A DNA stretch of 58,297 nt from positions 1-58,297 of the forward strand of contig JAKDKQ010000002.1 in the NCBI GenBank assembly GCA_030453295.1, in the 5' to 3' direction. The position numbers and the translations under genes were made by a program. The DNA comes from Janibacter sp. (GTDB lineage Bacteria; Actinomycetota; Actinomycetes; Actinomycetales; Dermatophilaceae). The notes under the pieces are model-generated. The model was not told where the DNA came from. It did no database searches and saw nothing but the letters and a program-made list of their open reading frames with translations. Shown here one piece after another: positions 28,819-38,456 of this stretch. How positions within the stretch are numbered: the first letter of the stretch is position 1; each line of letters opens with the position of its first letter.

Positions 28819-28867
28819 GCGAGGGTTCATCCGAACCGCGTATGTGTTCCGTTAGGCCGCTCGTTCT
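28819..28867 (+). promoter_or_regulatory. kdp promoter-like module, copy A (GCGAGGGTTC-N20-CCGTTAGG)
   Basis: Same 38-bp architecture as 33716-33753; TATGTGTTCCGTTAGGCCGCTCGTTCT also resembles 41777-41803. Confidence 0.65.
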
Positions 28868-28957
28868 GGGGTTTCGCTGGGTGTTGTATCGGGGATTGCG
28901 CCCCGTCACGGCGTACGGTCGCCGCCTGGTGGCCGGTCTGAGGAACGGAGCTCACTC

Positions 28958-29041
28958 GTGCTCGACATTGTGTACATCGCCGGTGTGATCGGCCTATTCG
29001 TCCTGATTGGCCTTCTGGGCAAGGCGGTGGAGAAGCTGTGA
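28958..29041 (+). CDS. 27-aa hydrophobic leader/membrane peptide upstream of kdpF
   Basis: [31 protein letters not shown] overlap with kdpF start. Confidence 0.6.
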   Translation: MLDIVYIAGVIGLFVLIGLLGKAVEKL

Positions 29042-29127
29042 TCGTCTTTCAGTTGATCGCCGCCGTTTTGGGGGTCGCGGCGATCGTGTATCTCGTGTTC
29101 GCTTTGGTGAAGCCGGAGCGGTTCTGA
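29038..29127 (+). CDS. kdpF: KdpF small subunit (copy 1)
   Basis: [29 protein letters not shown], overlaps kdpA start (TGATG). Confidence 0.85.
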   Translation: MIVFQLIAAVLGVAAIVYLVFALVKPERF

Positions 29128-30800
29128 TGGTGTGGCTGTTCGCGATTCTCGCGTTGGGGACTGTTGCGCTGATCCTCGCGGTGTTGTATCGGCCGCTGGG
29201 TGACTACATGGCGTGGGTGTATACCTCGCGTAAGGACTGGAAGTTCGAGCGGGGCTTGTACCGGGTGATCGGTGTGGACCCGAAGACGGAGCAGACCTGG
29301 CAGGCATATCTGCGTGGCGTGCTCGCGTTCTCCGCGGTCGGGTTGCTGATGGTCTATGGGCTGCAACGACTCCAGCAGTGGTTGCCGTACTCGCTCGGTC
29401 TGCCCGCGCCGAGCGAGCCTCTGTCGTTCAACACGGCGGCGTCGTTCGTCGGCAACACGAACTGGCAGTCGTATGCTCCGGAGACCACCCTCGGGTACAC
29501 AGTCCAATTCGCTGGGCTGGCCGTGCAGAACTTTGTCTCCGCTGCGGTCGGCATCGCGGTGGCGATCGCGCTGGTCCGTGGCTTCGCTTACCGCCGCTCC
29601 GGGACGATCGGGAATTTCTGGGTCGACCTGGTCCGTGGCACGCTGCGTATCCTACTGCCGGTCGCGGTTATCGGTGCGATCGTACTGTTGGCCGGTGGCG
29701 TCATTCAGAACTTCAACGGTTTCACCGAGGTCACCACACTCACCGGCGGTTCGCAGACGATTCCGGGAGGTCCCACCGCCTCGCAGGAGGTCATCAAGTT
29801 ACTGGGCACCAACGGCGGCGGGTTCTTCAACGCGAACTCTTCGCACCCATTTGAGAACCCTGCCCCGTGGACGAACATCGTGGAGATCCTCCTGATGCTG
29901 ATGATTCCGTTCTCGCTGCCGCGCACCTTCGGGCGGATCGTCGGTGACAACCGTCAGGGCTACGCGATCCTCGCGGTCATGGGTGCGCTGTTTGTGGCAT
30001 CCTTCTCGATCCTCACTGCGTTGGAATCCGCCGGGATGGGCACCGCACCGCAGCTTGCCGGTGGCGCGTTGGAGGGCAAGGAGCAGCGGTTCGGGATCAT
30101 CGGCTCCACCCTGTTCGCCACGACGAGCACCGGGACGTCCACCGGTGCAGTGAACTCGATGCACGATTCGTACACGGCGCTGGGCGGGATGATCCCGATG
30201 CTGAACATGATGCTCGGCGAGGTCGCTCCCGGGGGTGTCGGGTCGGGCTTGTACGGCATCCTGGTGATCGCCGTGATCGCGGTGTTCATCGCCGGCCTGC
30301 TGATCGGGCGTACTCCGGAGTATCTGGGCAAGAAGATCGGCCCACGCGAGATCAAGCTCGCCAGTCTCTACATCCTGGTGATGCCAACCCTCGTCCTCAC
30401 CGGTGTCGCGTTGAGCTTCGCGATCCCCGGTGTGCGCGAGGAAGTGGAGAACACGTCGATCCTGAATCCTGGCCCGCACGGCTTGTCCGAGGTGTTGTAC
30501 GCGTTCACATCCGCGGCCAACAATAACGGGTCGGGCTTCGCCGGCCTGACGGCGGACACCCCATGGTTGAACACCACGTTGGGGCTGGCGATTCTGCTGG
30601 GCCGTTTCGTCCCGATCGTATTCGTCCTGGCGCTGGCCGGCTCCCTCGCCGCACAGGACAAGGTGCCGTCCACGGCCGGCACACTACCCACCCACCGGCC
30701 GCTGTTCGTCGGCTTGCTCACCACCGTGACCGTCATGGTCACGGCCCTGACCTTCTTTCCCGTTCTCACGCTGGGTCCCCTGGCGGAAGGGTTGTTGTAA
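29127..30800 (+). CDS. kdpA: Potassium-transporting ATPase subunit KdpA (copy 1)
   Basis: [25 protein letters not shown] selectivity region; 557 aa. Confidence 0.97.
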   Translation: MVWLFAILALGTVALILAVLYRPLGDYMAWVYTSRKDWKFERGLYRVIGVDPKTEQTWQAYLRGVLAFSAVGLLMVYGLQRLQQWLPYSLGLPAPSEPLSFNTAASFVGNTNWQSYAPETTLGYTVQFAGLAVQNFVSAAVGIAVAIALVRGFAYRRSGTIGNFWVDLVRGTLRILLPVAVIGAIVLLAGGVIQNFNGFTEVTTLTGGSQTIPGGPTASQEVIKLLGTNGGGFFNANSSHPFENPAPWTNIVEILLMLMIPFSLPRTFGRIVGDNRQGYAILAVMGALFVASFSILTALESAGMGTAPQLAGGALEGKEQRFGIIGSTLFATTSTGTSTGAVNSMHDSYTALGGMIPMLNMMLGEVAPGGVGSGLYGILVIAVIAVFIAGLLIGRTPEYLGKKIGPREIKLASLYILVMPTLVLTGVALSFAIPGVREEVENTSILNPGPHGLSEVLYAFTSAANNNGSGFAGLTADTPWLNTTLGLAILLGRFVPIVFVLALAGSLAAQDKVPSTAGTLPTHRPLFVGLLTTVTVMVTALTFFPVLTLGPLAEGLL

Positions 30801-30803
30801 ACC

Positions 30804-32954
30804 ATGTCCACACTCACCTCACCCGACCGCATGGCCTCAACGGGCAGCGCGATCCCGCGTAGCGCGTTCTCCTGGGCGCAACTGCGCGCGGCACTTCCGG
30901 GCGCGTTCCGCAAACTCGACCCCCGTCAGCAATGGCGCAACCCGGTCATGTTCCTCGTCTGGGTCGGCGCCGCACTGACCACCGCGCTGGCGATCTCCCA
31001 ACCGTTCCTAGGCGGTCCCACCGAGTCCGGGGGTACGGCAGTGCCGCTCTCGTTTACCTGGGCGATCGCGATCTGGTTGTGGCTCACCGTGCTGTTCGCC
31101 AACTTGTCCGAGGCGGTCGCGGAGGGCCGCGGCAAAGCGCAGGCCGAGACACTCCGCAAGACTCGCACCAGCACCACCGCCCACCGCGTCTCCGGCTACG
31201 ACCCGGCCGCCGACGTCGCCGCGGAGCGCACGGACCTGCTGGACGTGTCCTCGGCCGATCTGCAACTCGACGACACGGTGGTGGTGGTCGCCGGTGAGTT
31301 GATCCCCGGTGATGGAGATATTGTGTGGGGGATCGCCTCGGTGGACGAGTCCGCGATCACCGGTGAGTCAGCACCCGTCATCCGTGAGTCCGGTGGTGAC
31401 CGCTCTGCGGTCACCGGCGGCACCCGGGTGCTGTCGGATCGGATCGTCGTGCGGATCACCTCCAAGCCCGGCGAAACGTTCGTGGATCGGATGATCGCGC
31501 TGGTCGAGGGCGCTCAGAGGCAGAAGACGCCCAACGAAGTGGCCCTGTCGATCCTTCTCGCCTCGCTGTCGATCATTTTCGTCGTCGTCGCGCTCACTCT
31601 GAACCCGATCGCGTCCCATGCTGCTGAGCCGGTGAGCATCCCGGTGCTCATTGCATTGTTGGTGTGCCTGATTCCCACCACGATCGGCGCTCTGCTGTCA
31701 GCGATTGGCATCGCCGGGATGGACCGCCTTGTGCAGCGCAACGTGCTGGCGATGTCGGGCCGAGCGGTCGAGGCCGCCGGGGATGTGACGACGTTGCTGC
31801 TGGATAAGACCGGTACGATCACCTATGGCAACCGCCGGGCGAGCGAGTTCCTGCGTCTGTCCGGTGTGCAGGAGCAGGAACTGATCCGTACGGCAGCGCT
31901 TTCCTCGCTGGCCGACCCGACGCCGGAGGGTACCTCCATCGTCGACCTTGCCCGGGCGCAAGGCGTCGAGGTTGGCGAGGTCGCGCCGGGCGAGATCGTG
32001 CCGTTCACTGCACAAACCCGCATGTCGGGGCTGGATCAGCCCGATGGCACTCAGATTCGCAAAGGGGCCGGTTCTGCCGTCATCGGATGGTTGGAGCAAG
32101 ACGGCACTCGGCTGCCGAGCAGTCTGGTCGCGGAGCTGGAGGAGTGCACCGATCAGGTCGCACAGTCTGGCGGCACTCCGCTGGTCGTCGCGGTCAAGTC
32201 ACCCGCCTCTGCGGGGCAGGTTCTGGGCGTCGTCCACTTGAAGGATGTCGTCAAAGAGGGACTGCGCGAACGGTTCGCGCAGATGCGTGCGATGGGCATC
32301 CGCACCGTCATGATCACGGGAGACAACCCGCTGACCGCGAAAGCGATCGCCGCCGAGGCCGGTGTGGACGACTATCTCGCCGAAGCCACCCCGGAGGACA
32401 AGCTCGCCCTCATCCGGCGGGAACAAGACGGCGGCAACCTCGTCGCCATGACCGGTGACGGCACCAACGACGCCCCCGCTTTGGCGCAAGCCGACGTCGG
32501 GGTGGCGATGAACACCGGCACCTCGGCGGCGAAAGAAGCCGGCAACATGGTCGACCTCGACTCCGACCCGACCAAACTCATTGATATCGTCCGCATCGGC
32601 AAGCAACTGCTGATCACCCGCGGGGCGCTGACCACGTTCTCCATCGCCAACGACATCGCCAAGTACTTCGCGATCATCCCGGCGATGTTCATGGGAGTGT
32701 TCCCCGGCCTCGGGGTGCTGAACATCATGGGGCTGCACTCACCGGCTTCCGCGGTGCTGTCAGCGATCATATTCAACGCCATCATCATCGTCATCCTCAT
32801 CCCGCTCGCCCTGCGCGGTGTGAAGTATCGGCCGATGAACGCGTCGAAGACCCTCGGCCGCAATCTCGCCGTCTACGGCCTGGGCGGCATCATCGCCCCG
32901 TTCATCGGCATCTGGCTCATCGATCTTCTCGTGCGCCTCGTCCCCGGATTCTGA
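30804..32954 (+). CDS. kdpB: Potassium-transporting P-type ATPase subunit KdpB (copy 1)
   Basis: [60 protein letters not shown]. Confidence 0.97.
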   Translation: MSTLTSPDRMASTGSAIPRSAFSWAQLRAALPGAFRKLDPRQQWRNPVMFLVWVGAALTTALAISQPFLGGPTESGGTAVPLSFTWAIAIWLWLTVLFANLSEAVAEGRGKAQAETLRKTRTSTTAHRVSGYDPAADVAAERTDLLDVSSADLQLDDTVVVVAGELIPGDGDIVWGIASVDESAITGESAPVIRESGGDRSAVTGGTRVLSDRIVVRITSKPGETFVDRMIALVEGAQRQKTPNEVALSILLASLSIIFVVVALTLNPIASHAAEPVSIPVLIALLVCLIPTTIGALLSAIGIAGMDRLVQRNVLAMSGRAVEAAGDVTTLLLDKTGTITYGNRRASEFLRLSGVQEQELIRTAALSSLADPTPEGTSIVDLARAQGVEVGEVAPGEIVPFTAQTRMSGLDQPDGTQIRKGAGSAVIGWLEQDGTRLPSSLVAELEECTDQVAQSGGTPLVVAVKSPASAGQVLGVVHLKDVVKEGLRERFAQMRAMGIRTVMITGDNPLTAKAIAAEAGVDDYLAEATPEDKLALIRREQDGGNLVAMTGDGTNDAPALAQADVGVAMNTGTSAAKEAGNMVDLDSDPTKLIDIVRIGKQLLITRGALTTFSIANDIAKYFAIIPAMFMGVFPGLGVLNIMGLHSPASAVLSAIIFNAIIIVILIPLALRGVKYRPMNASKTLGRNLAVYGLGGIIAPFIGIWLIDLLVRLVPGF

Positions 32955-32976
32955 CCGGTATAGGAAGAACAAGACA

Positions 32977-33588
32977 ATGAACACATCCACACGCTCCACC
33001 GGACGCACCACCTGGGTCGCGGTACGGGCCATGGCCCTCTTCACCGTGCTCCTCGGCATCGTCTACACCCTCACCATCACCGGCATCGCCCAGCTCGCAT
33101 TCCCGGCGCAAGCAAACGGGTCCATCGTCCGTGACGGGGATAGCCAAGTGGGATCGGCACTCATCGGGCAGTCCTTCGCCGACGATGACGGAGTCCCGCT
33201 GCCGGACTACTTCCAACCCCGGCCCTCAGCCGCCGGCGATGGGTATGACGCTGGCGCGTCCTCCGGCTCCAACTACGGTCCGGAGAACCCGGACTTGATC
33301 GCCGCAATCGAAGGTCGCCGAGCACAAGTCGCCGAGTTCAACGACGTGCCGGAGGATCAGATTCCGCCGGATGCGGTGACCGCCTCCTCGTCCGGCCTGG
33401 ACCCGCACATCAGCCCGGAGTACGCCACGATCCAGGTGGCACGCGTCGCAACGGCCCGTGATCTGCCCATCGAGACGGTACGCGACCTACTCGCGGCGCA
33501 CACCCAAGGTCGCGACCTCGGCTACCTCGGAGAACCGCGCGTGAACGTGCTGGAACTCAACCTGGCATTAGACGAACTGGAACGCTGA
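32977..33588 (+). CDS. kdpC: KdpC (copy 1)
   Basis: VGSALIGQSFADDDGVPLPDYFQPRPSAAGDGYDAGASSGSNYGPENPDL; NVLELNLALDEL. Confidence 0.96.
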   Translation: MNTSTRSTGRTTWVAVRAMALFTVLLGIVYTLTITGIAQLAFPAQANGSIVRDGDSQVGSALIGQSFADDDGVPLPDYFQPRPSAAGDGYDAGASSGSNYGPENPDLIAAIEGRRAQVAEFNDVPEDQIPPDAVTASSSGLDPHISPEYATIQVARVATARDLPIETVRDLLAAHTQGRDLGYLGEPRVNVLELNLALDELER

Positions 33589-33715
33589 GCAGGCTGGGCG
33601 CGGACTTCCTCACCTCCGGAAGGGTCGTTGCCGGCAAATACCGGATCACTGCGTCCAGGATCCAGCGAATGCATGGTCGTGGAGATGGGCCGGACACGGG
33701 CACCGTTTGGATAGT

Positions 33716-33756
33716 GCGAGGGTTCGGCGGGTTCCCGTATGGATTCCGTTAGGAGC
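33716..33756 (+). promoter_or_regulatory. kdp promoter-like module, copy B (GCGAGGGTTC-N20-CCGTTAGGAGC)
   Basis: Identical end motifs and spacing to 28819-28856. Confidence 0.65.
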
Positions 33757-33838
33757 ATGGATTGAACCCCTGGTGACGGTGTTGGATCGGCAGTGCGGTC
33801 CCCGCAGGAGGGGCGGTTCAACGGGAGAGGAGTTGCCG

Positions 33839-33922
33839 GTGCTGGATGTGGCCCACGTGCGTGGCGGCGTTGCACGGTTCGTCGCGGTTGGTGGGCTCGG
33901 TGGGGCGCTGGCAAGGCCGTGA
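33839..33922 (+). CDS. 27-codon leader ORF upstream of kdpF copy 2 (degenerate counterpart of 28958-29041)
   Basis: VLDVAHVRGGVARFVAVGGLGGALARP*; same length and GTGA coupling, hydrophobicity lost. Confidence 0.45.
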   Translation: MLDVAHVRGGVARFVAVGGLGGALARP

Positions 33923-34008
33923 TCGTCGTGGAATGTGCCGCCGCGGTGCTCGCCGTCGCAGCGGTCGGGTACCTTGTGGTCGCTTTGGTTCATCCTGAGC
34001 GGTTCTGA
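33919..34008 (+). CDS. kdpF: KdpF small subunit (copy 2)
   Basis: VIVVECAAAVLAVAAVGYLVVALVHPERF*. Confidence 0.85.
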   Translation: MIVVECAAAVLAVAAVGYLVVALVHPERF

Positions 34009-35681
34009 TGGGGTGGCTTCTGGCGGTCGCGACCGGTGCGACGATGGCAGTTCTGCTGGGTGTGTTGTATCGCCCGCTGGGCGATTACATGGCCTGGGTG
34101 TTCACGACGTCGAAGGATTGGACGATCGAGCGGTGGTTGTTCCGCTTGGTGGGGGTGAACTCGAAAAGCGAGCAATCCTGGCAGGCGTACCTGCGCGCCG
34201 TCCTGACGTTCTCTGCCGTGGGGTTGGTCGGTCTCTATTTTCTGCAACGCACTCAGCACCTGCTGCCGTACTCGCTGGGGCTGCCGCCGGTGCCGGAGGA
34301 CTTGGCGTTCAATACGGCGGCGTCGTTCGTGGGAAACACGAACTGGCAGTCATACTCCCCGGAGCACACGGTCGGTTACCTCGTGCAAATGGCCGGTCTA
34401 TCGGTACAGAACTTCGTCTCGGCCGCCGTGGGACTGGCCGTCGCGATCGCGCTGGTGCGAGGTTTCGCGTCACGGCGCACCGGCACCCTCGGAAACTTCT
34501 GGGTCGATCTGGTGCGCGGCACCTTGCGGATACTCCTGCCCCTGTCGGTGCTGGCGGCGGTCATCCTGCTCGCCGGCGGTGTGGTCCAGAACTTCAATGG
34601 GTTCACCGAGGTGACCACCGTGACCGGTGGCACGCAGTCGATCCCTGGCGGTCCCGTCGCCTCTCAGGAGGCGATCAAGATGCTGGGAACCAATGGCGGC
34701 GGATTCTTCAACGCGAACTCCGCGCACCCCTTCGAGAACCCGGCGCCGTGGACGAACCTGGTCCAGATCTTCCTGCTTCTGGTCATCCCCTTCGCGTTGC
34801 CGCGCACATTTGGCCGCATGGTCGACGACCACCGGATGGGTTACGCCATCGTCGCGACGATGGCGGTGTTCTTCGTGGCCGTGTTCACACTCCTGACGAT
34901 CTTCGAACTCTCCGGTAATGGGACAGCTCCCCAGCTGGCCGGTGGTGCGATGGAAGGAAAGGAGCAACGATTCGGGGTCGTGGGATCGACGCTGTTCGCG
35001 TCGGCGACCACCGGAACCTCCGGTGGTGCCGCGAACTCGATGCATGGCTCCTACACCGCCTTGGGCGGGATGATCGCCGTCCTGAACATGCTGCTCGGAG
35101 AAGTCTCTCCCGGAGGGGTCGGCGCGGGACTGTATACGATCCTCGTGATGGCCGTCATCGCCGTGTTCCTCACCGGCCTGCTCCTGGGCCGCGCACCTGT
35201 GTTTCTCGGCAAACGGATCGGTGTACGCGAACTCAAGCTGACCAGCCTGTTCATTCTCGTGATGCCCACCCTTGCCTTAGTCGGCATGGCGGTTAGCCTC
35301 GCCATCCCCGCAGTGCACGATGAGATCGTCGGCACGGCCATGGGCAACCCGGGTTCCCACGGGCTCTCTGAGGTGATGTACGCATTCGTCTCGGCCGCGA
35401 TCAACAATGGTTCCGCCTTCGCCGGGTTCAACGCGAATACCCCTTGGCTGAACACGACGCTGGGCGTCATCATCCTGCTTGGCCGGTTTGTGCCGATCGC
35501 TCTGGTGCTGGCATTGGCCGGCTCATTTGCTTCCCAGGACCGGGCGGCATCCCAGGCTGCCGAATTGCCGCTTCACCGTCCGCAGTTCGTGGGCCTGCTG
35601 GTCGGGGTCATCGTCTTCGTCTCGGTTCCAACCTTCTTCCCCATCTTGACACTTGGCCCACTGGCGGAAGGGTTGGGATGA
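34008..35681 (+). CDS. kdpA: Potassium-transporting ATPase subunit KdpA (copy 2)
   Basis: [25 protein letters not shown]; 557 aa, same length as copy 1. Confidence 0.97.
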   Translation: MGWLLAVATGATMAVLLGVLYRPLGDYMAWVFTTSKDWTIERWLFRLVGVNSKSEQSWQAYLRAVLTFSAVGLVGLYFLQRTQHLLPYSLGLPPVPEDLAFNTAASFVGNTNWQSYSPEHTVGYLVQMAGLSVQNFVSAAVGLAVAIALVRGFASRRTGTLGNFWVDLVRGTLRILLPLSVLAAVILLAGGVVQNFNGFTEVTTVTGGTQSIPGGPVASQEAIKMLGTNGGGFFNANSAHPFENPAPWTNLVQIFLLLVIPFALPRTFGRMVDDHRMGYAIVATMAVFFVAVFTLLTIFELSGNGTAPQLAGGAMEGKEQRFGVVGSTLFASATTGTSGGAANSMHGSYTALGGMIAVLNMLLGEVSPGGVGAGLYTILVMAVIAVFLTGLLLGRAPVFLGKRIGVRELKLTSLFILVMPTLALVGMAVSLAIPAVHDEIVGTAMGNPGSHGLSEVMYAFVSAAINNGSAFAGFNANTPWLNTTLGVIILLGRFVPIALVLALAGSFASQDRAASQAAELPLHRPQFVGLLVGVIVFVSVPTFFPILTLGPLAEGLG

Positions 35682-37825
35682 CGATCATACGGCGGTTCAA
35701 GCGGGGGGCCGGTCAACGGCGGCTCCAATCGTTCTTGCGGACCTTCGGGTTGCCGCTTCGCGGCGCGATCCGCAAACTCGACCCCCGAGTGCAGCGGCGG
35801 AACCCGGTGCTGTTCGTTGTGTGGTGTGGTGCCGCTCTCACCACGGTTGTCGCGTTCGCGGAACCCTTCATCGGCGGCCCGGCTCTCTCCGGCGGCACTG
35901 TGCTGCCCCCGGGTTTCAGTTGGGCGATCGCCGTCTGGCTTTGGCTGACACTCCTCGCCGCGAATATCGCCGAAGCGCTGGCGGAAGGGCGCGGTCGAAG
36001 CCACACCACGTCCCTTCGGTTGATGCGGGAGAGCACCACCGCGCATCGTGTGCGCCGCTACGACGAAACGAACGACCCTGGTGCACACAGTACTGACGTT
36101 CGAGATGTGAATTCGGCCGAGCTGCAACCCGGCGACATGGTGGTGCTGACGGTCGGGGGTGTGGTCCCCGCCGACGGTGAAGTGGTCTGGGGTATCGCCT
36201 CAGTGGATGAGTCGGCCATCACCGGTGAGTCGGCCCCGGTGATCCGCGAATCCGGCGGTGACCGCTCCGCGGTGACCGGTGGAACCAGGGTCCTTTCGGA
36301 TCGGATCGTGGTTCGCGTCACGGCGCCGATCGGTGACACGGTCGTGGATCGGATGATCGACCTCGCCGAAGGGGCCCGCCGGCAGAAGGCTCCCAATGAA
36401 CTGGCGTTAAGTGCACTGCTCGCGTCGTTCTCAATCTCGTTCGTGCTCATCGCCCTCACGGTCAATACCATTGCTTCGCCGGTCGCCGGCCCGGTGTCGG
36501 TTCCGGTGCTGGTCGCCTTGGTGGCCTGCCTGGTACCCACCGAGATCGCCGCGTTGCTGTCGGTGACCGGGATCGCAGGAATGTACCGGCTGCTGCAACG
36601 CAACGTGCTCCTGGATTCAGGGCACGCTCTGGAAACGGCGGGGGATATCACCACGGTGCTGCTGGACAAGACCGGAACGATCACCCAAGGCGACCGCCGC
36701 GCAACCCGATTCGTGCCGGTCGCCGGGACCAGCGAGGACGAGCTGCTTCGTGCTGCCGCACTGTCCTCACTCAGCGATCCGACACCGGAGGGCACGTCCA
36801 CGATCGAGCTGACCCGTCGCCACGGCATCGTCCTCGACGCGGATGCGAGCCGCGCAGGCCGTAGCGTGCCTTTCAGCGCCTTGACGCGGATGTCCGGGCG
36901 AGACCTGGACGACGACGGCACCAGTGTCCGCAAGGGCGCGGAGTCCGCGATCCTCGGCTGGCTCAAGCACACCGGCACCCAACAGTCGCGTCCTGTCGTG
37001 GACGAGCTCAGGTCTGTGACCGCAGCGATCGCCCGATCCGGCGGCACCCCACTGGTTGTGGCCAGTAAGCCAGCGAACGGGCCGGGCCGGGTTCTCGGGG
37101 TGATCCACTTGAAGGATGTGGTCAAAGACACTGTGCCGGCCCGCGTGAATCAGTTGCGGTTGCTAGGGATCAGGACCGTCATGGTTACCGGCGATAATCC
37201 ATTGACTGCGGCGGCAATCGCGAAAGAGGTAGGGGTTGACGATTTTCTGGGAGACGCCACTCCGAAGGACAAGCTGGACCTGATCAAACGGGAACAGGCG
37301 GCCGGGCATTTCGTGGCGATGAGCGGCGACGGCACCAACGACGCCCCCGCGCTCGCGCAAGCCGATGTGGGGGTTGCGATGAACACAGGCACCGCGGCGG
37401 CGAAGGAGGCGGCGAACATGATCGTCCTCGATGACGACCCGACCAAGCTTGTGGAGATCATCGAGGTCGGTCGGCGACAGATGGCCACCCGCGGCGCTTT
37501 GACGACGTTCAACATCGCCAACGATCTCGTCAGATACGTCGCACTGTTCCCCGCCCTGTTCGTCGGCGTCTTCCCGGGCCTGGGGGCGCTGAACATCCTG
37601 GGGCTGCACTCGCCCGCCTCGGCCATCTTGTCGACCGTCATCTTCAGTGTCGTCGTGATCGCCATCCTGATCCCGCTCGCCCTCATCGGCGTCCCCTACC
37701 GCCTGACCAACCTCGCCCAAGCGTTGAACCGGAACCTGCTCTTATACGGGCTCGGCGGGATCCTCGTACCCGTTGTGGGGATCAAGGCCATCGATCTCAT
37801 CGTCGCGCTGATCCCTGGTTACTGA
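35678..37825 (+). CDS. kdpB: P-type ATPase subunit KdpB (copy 2, diverged)
   Basis: [60 protein letters not shown]. Confidence 0.96.
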   Translation: MTIIRRFKRGAGQRRLQSFLRTFGLPLRGAIRKLDPRVQRRNPVLFVVWCGAALTTVVAFAEPFIGGPALSGGTVLPPGFSWAIAVWLWLTLLAANIAEALAEGRGRSHTTSLRLMRESTTAHRVRRYDETNDPGAHSTDVRDVNSAELQPGDMVVLTVGGVVPADGEVVWGIASVDESAITGESAPVIRESGGDRSAVTGGTRVLSDRIVVRVTAPIGDTVVDRMIDLAEGARRQKAPNELALSALLASFSISFVLIALTVNTIASPVAGPVSVPVLVALVACLVPTEIAALLSVTGIAGMYRLLQRNVLLDSGHALETAGDITTVLLDKTGTITQGDRRATRFVPVAGTSEDELLRAAALSSLSDPTPEGTSTIELTRRHGIVLDADASRAGRSVPFSALTRMSGRDLDDDGTSVRKGAESAILGWLKHTGTQQSRPVVDELRSVTAAIARSGGTPLVVASKPANGPGRVLGVIHLKDVVKDTVPARVNQLRLLGIRTVMVTGDNPLTAAAIAKEVGVDDFLGDATPKDKLDLIKREQAAGHFVAMSGDGTNDAPALAQADVGVAMNTGTAAAKEAANMIVLDDDPTKLVEIIEVGRRQMATRGALTTFNIANDLVRYVALFPALFVGVFPGLGALNILGLHSPASAILSTVIFSVVVIAILIPLALIGVPYRLTNLAQALNRNLLLYGLGGILVPVVGIKAIDLIVALIPGY

Positions 37826-37839
37826 AAGGACTCCCCGAA

Positions 37840-38454
37840 ATGAAGGTCTCTCGTCGCAGTGCGGGCCGGTCGGTGTGGACGGCCGTTCGCATCATGGTCA
37901 TCCTCACGGTGGTCCTTGGTGTGTTGTACCCGCTGGCGATCACCGGTGTCGGCCAGTTGGTGTTCCCATGGCAGGCGAACGGTTCCCAGCTGACCGACGC
38001 GAGCGGCCAGGTCGTGGGCTCGGCACTGATCGGGCAGACGTTCACAGATGCGGATGGGAACCCGCTGCCGGAGTATTTCCAACCCCGCCCCTCCGCCGCC
38101 GGCGACGGCTACGACGCCAGCGCATCCTCCGGCTCCAACCTCGGCCCCGAAAACCCGGATCTGATCGCTGCGATCGCTGCGCGCCGGACGCAGGTCGCCG
38201 AATTCAACGGTGTCCCCGAGGCCGAGGTTCCCGTCGACGCGGTGACCGCCTCGGGCTCCGGGCTGGATCCGCACATCAGCCCGGAATATGCCGCTATCCA
38301 GGTCGCACGCATCGCGCAGGCTCGCGACCTGCCCGCCACGACGGTGCGCGAGCTGGTTGCCGCACACACCCAGGGTCGCGACCTCGGTTTTGTCGGGGAG
38401 CCGCGGGTGAACGTGTTAGAGCTTAATCTGGCATTGGATGAGTGGGAGGGCTGA
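37840..38454 (+). CDS. kdpC: KdpC (copy 2)
   Basis: VGSALIGQTFTDADGNPLPEYFQPRPSAAGDGYDASASSGSNLGPENPDL. Confidence 0.96.
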   Translation: MKVSRRSAGRSVWTAVRIMVILTVVLGVLYPLAITGVGQLVFPWQANGSQLTDASGQVVGSALIGQTFTDADGNPLPEYFQPRPSAAGDGYDASASSGSNLGPENPDLIAAIAARRTQVAEFNGVPEAEVPVDAVTASGSGLDPHISPEYAAIQVARIAQARDLPATTVRELVAAHTQGRDLGFVGEPRVNVLELNLALDEWEG

Positions 38455-38456
38455 AC

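Noticed and set aside
36058-37131. 357-aa minus-strand ORF
   Set aside because: Antisense to kdpB copy 2; Ser/Arg-rich shadow ORF.
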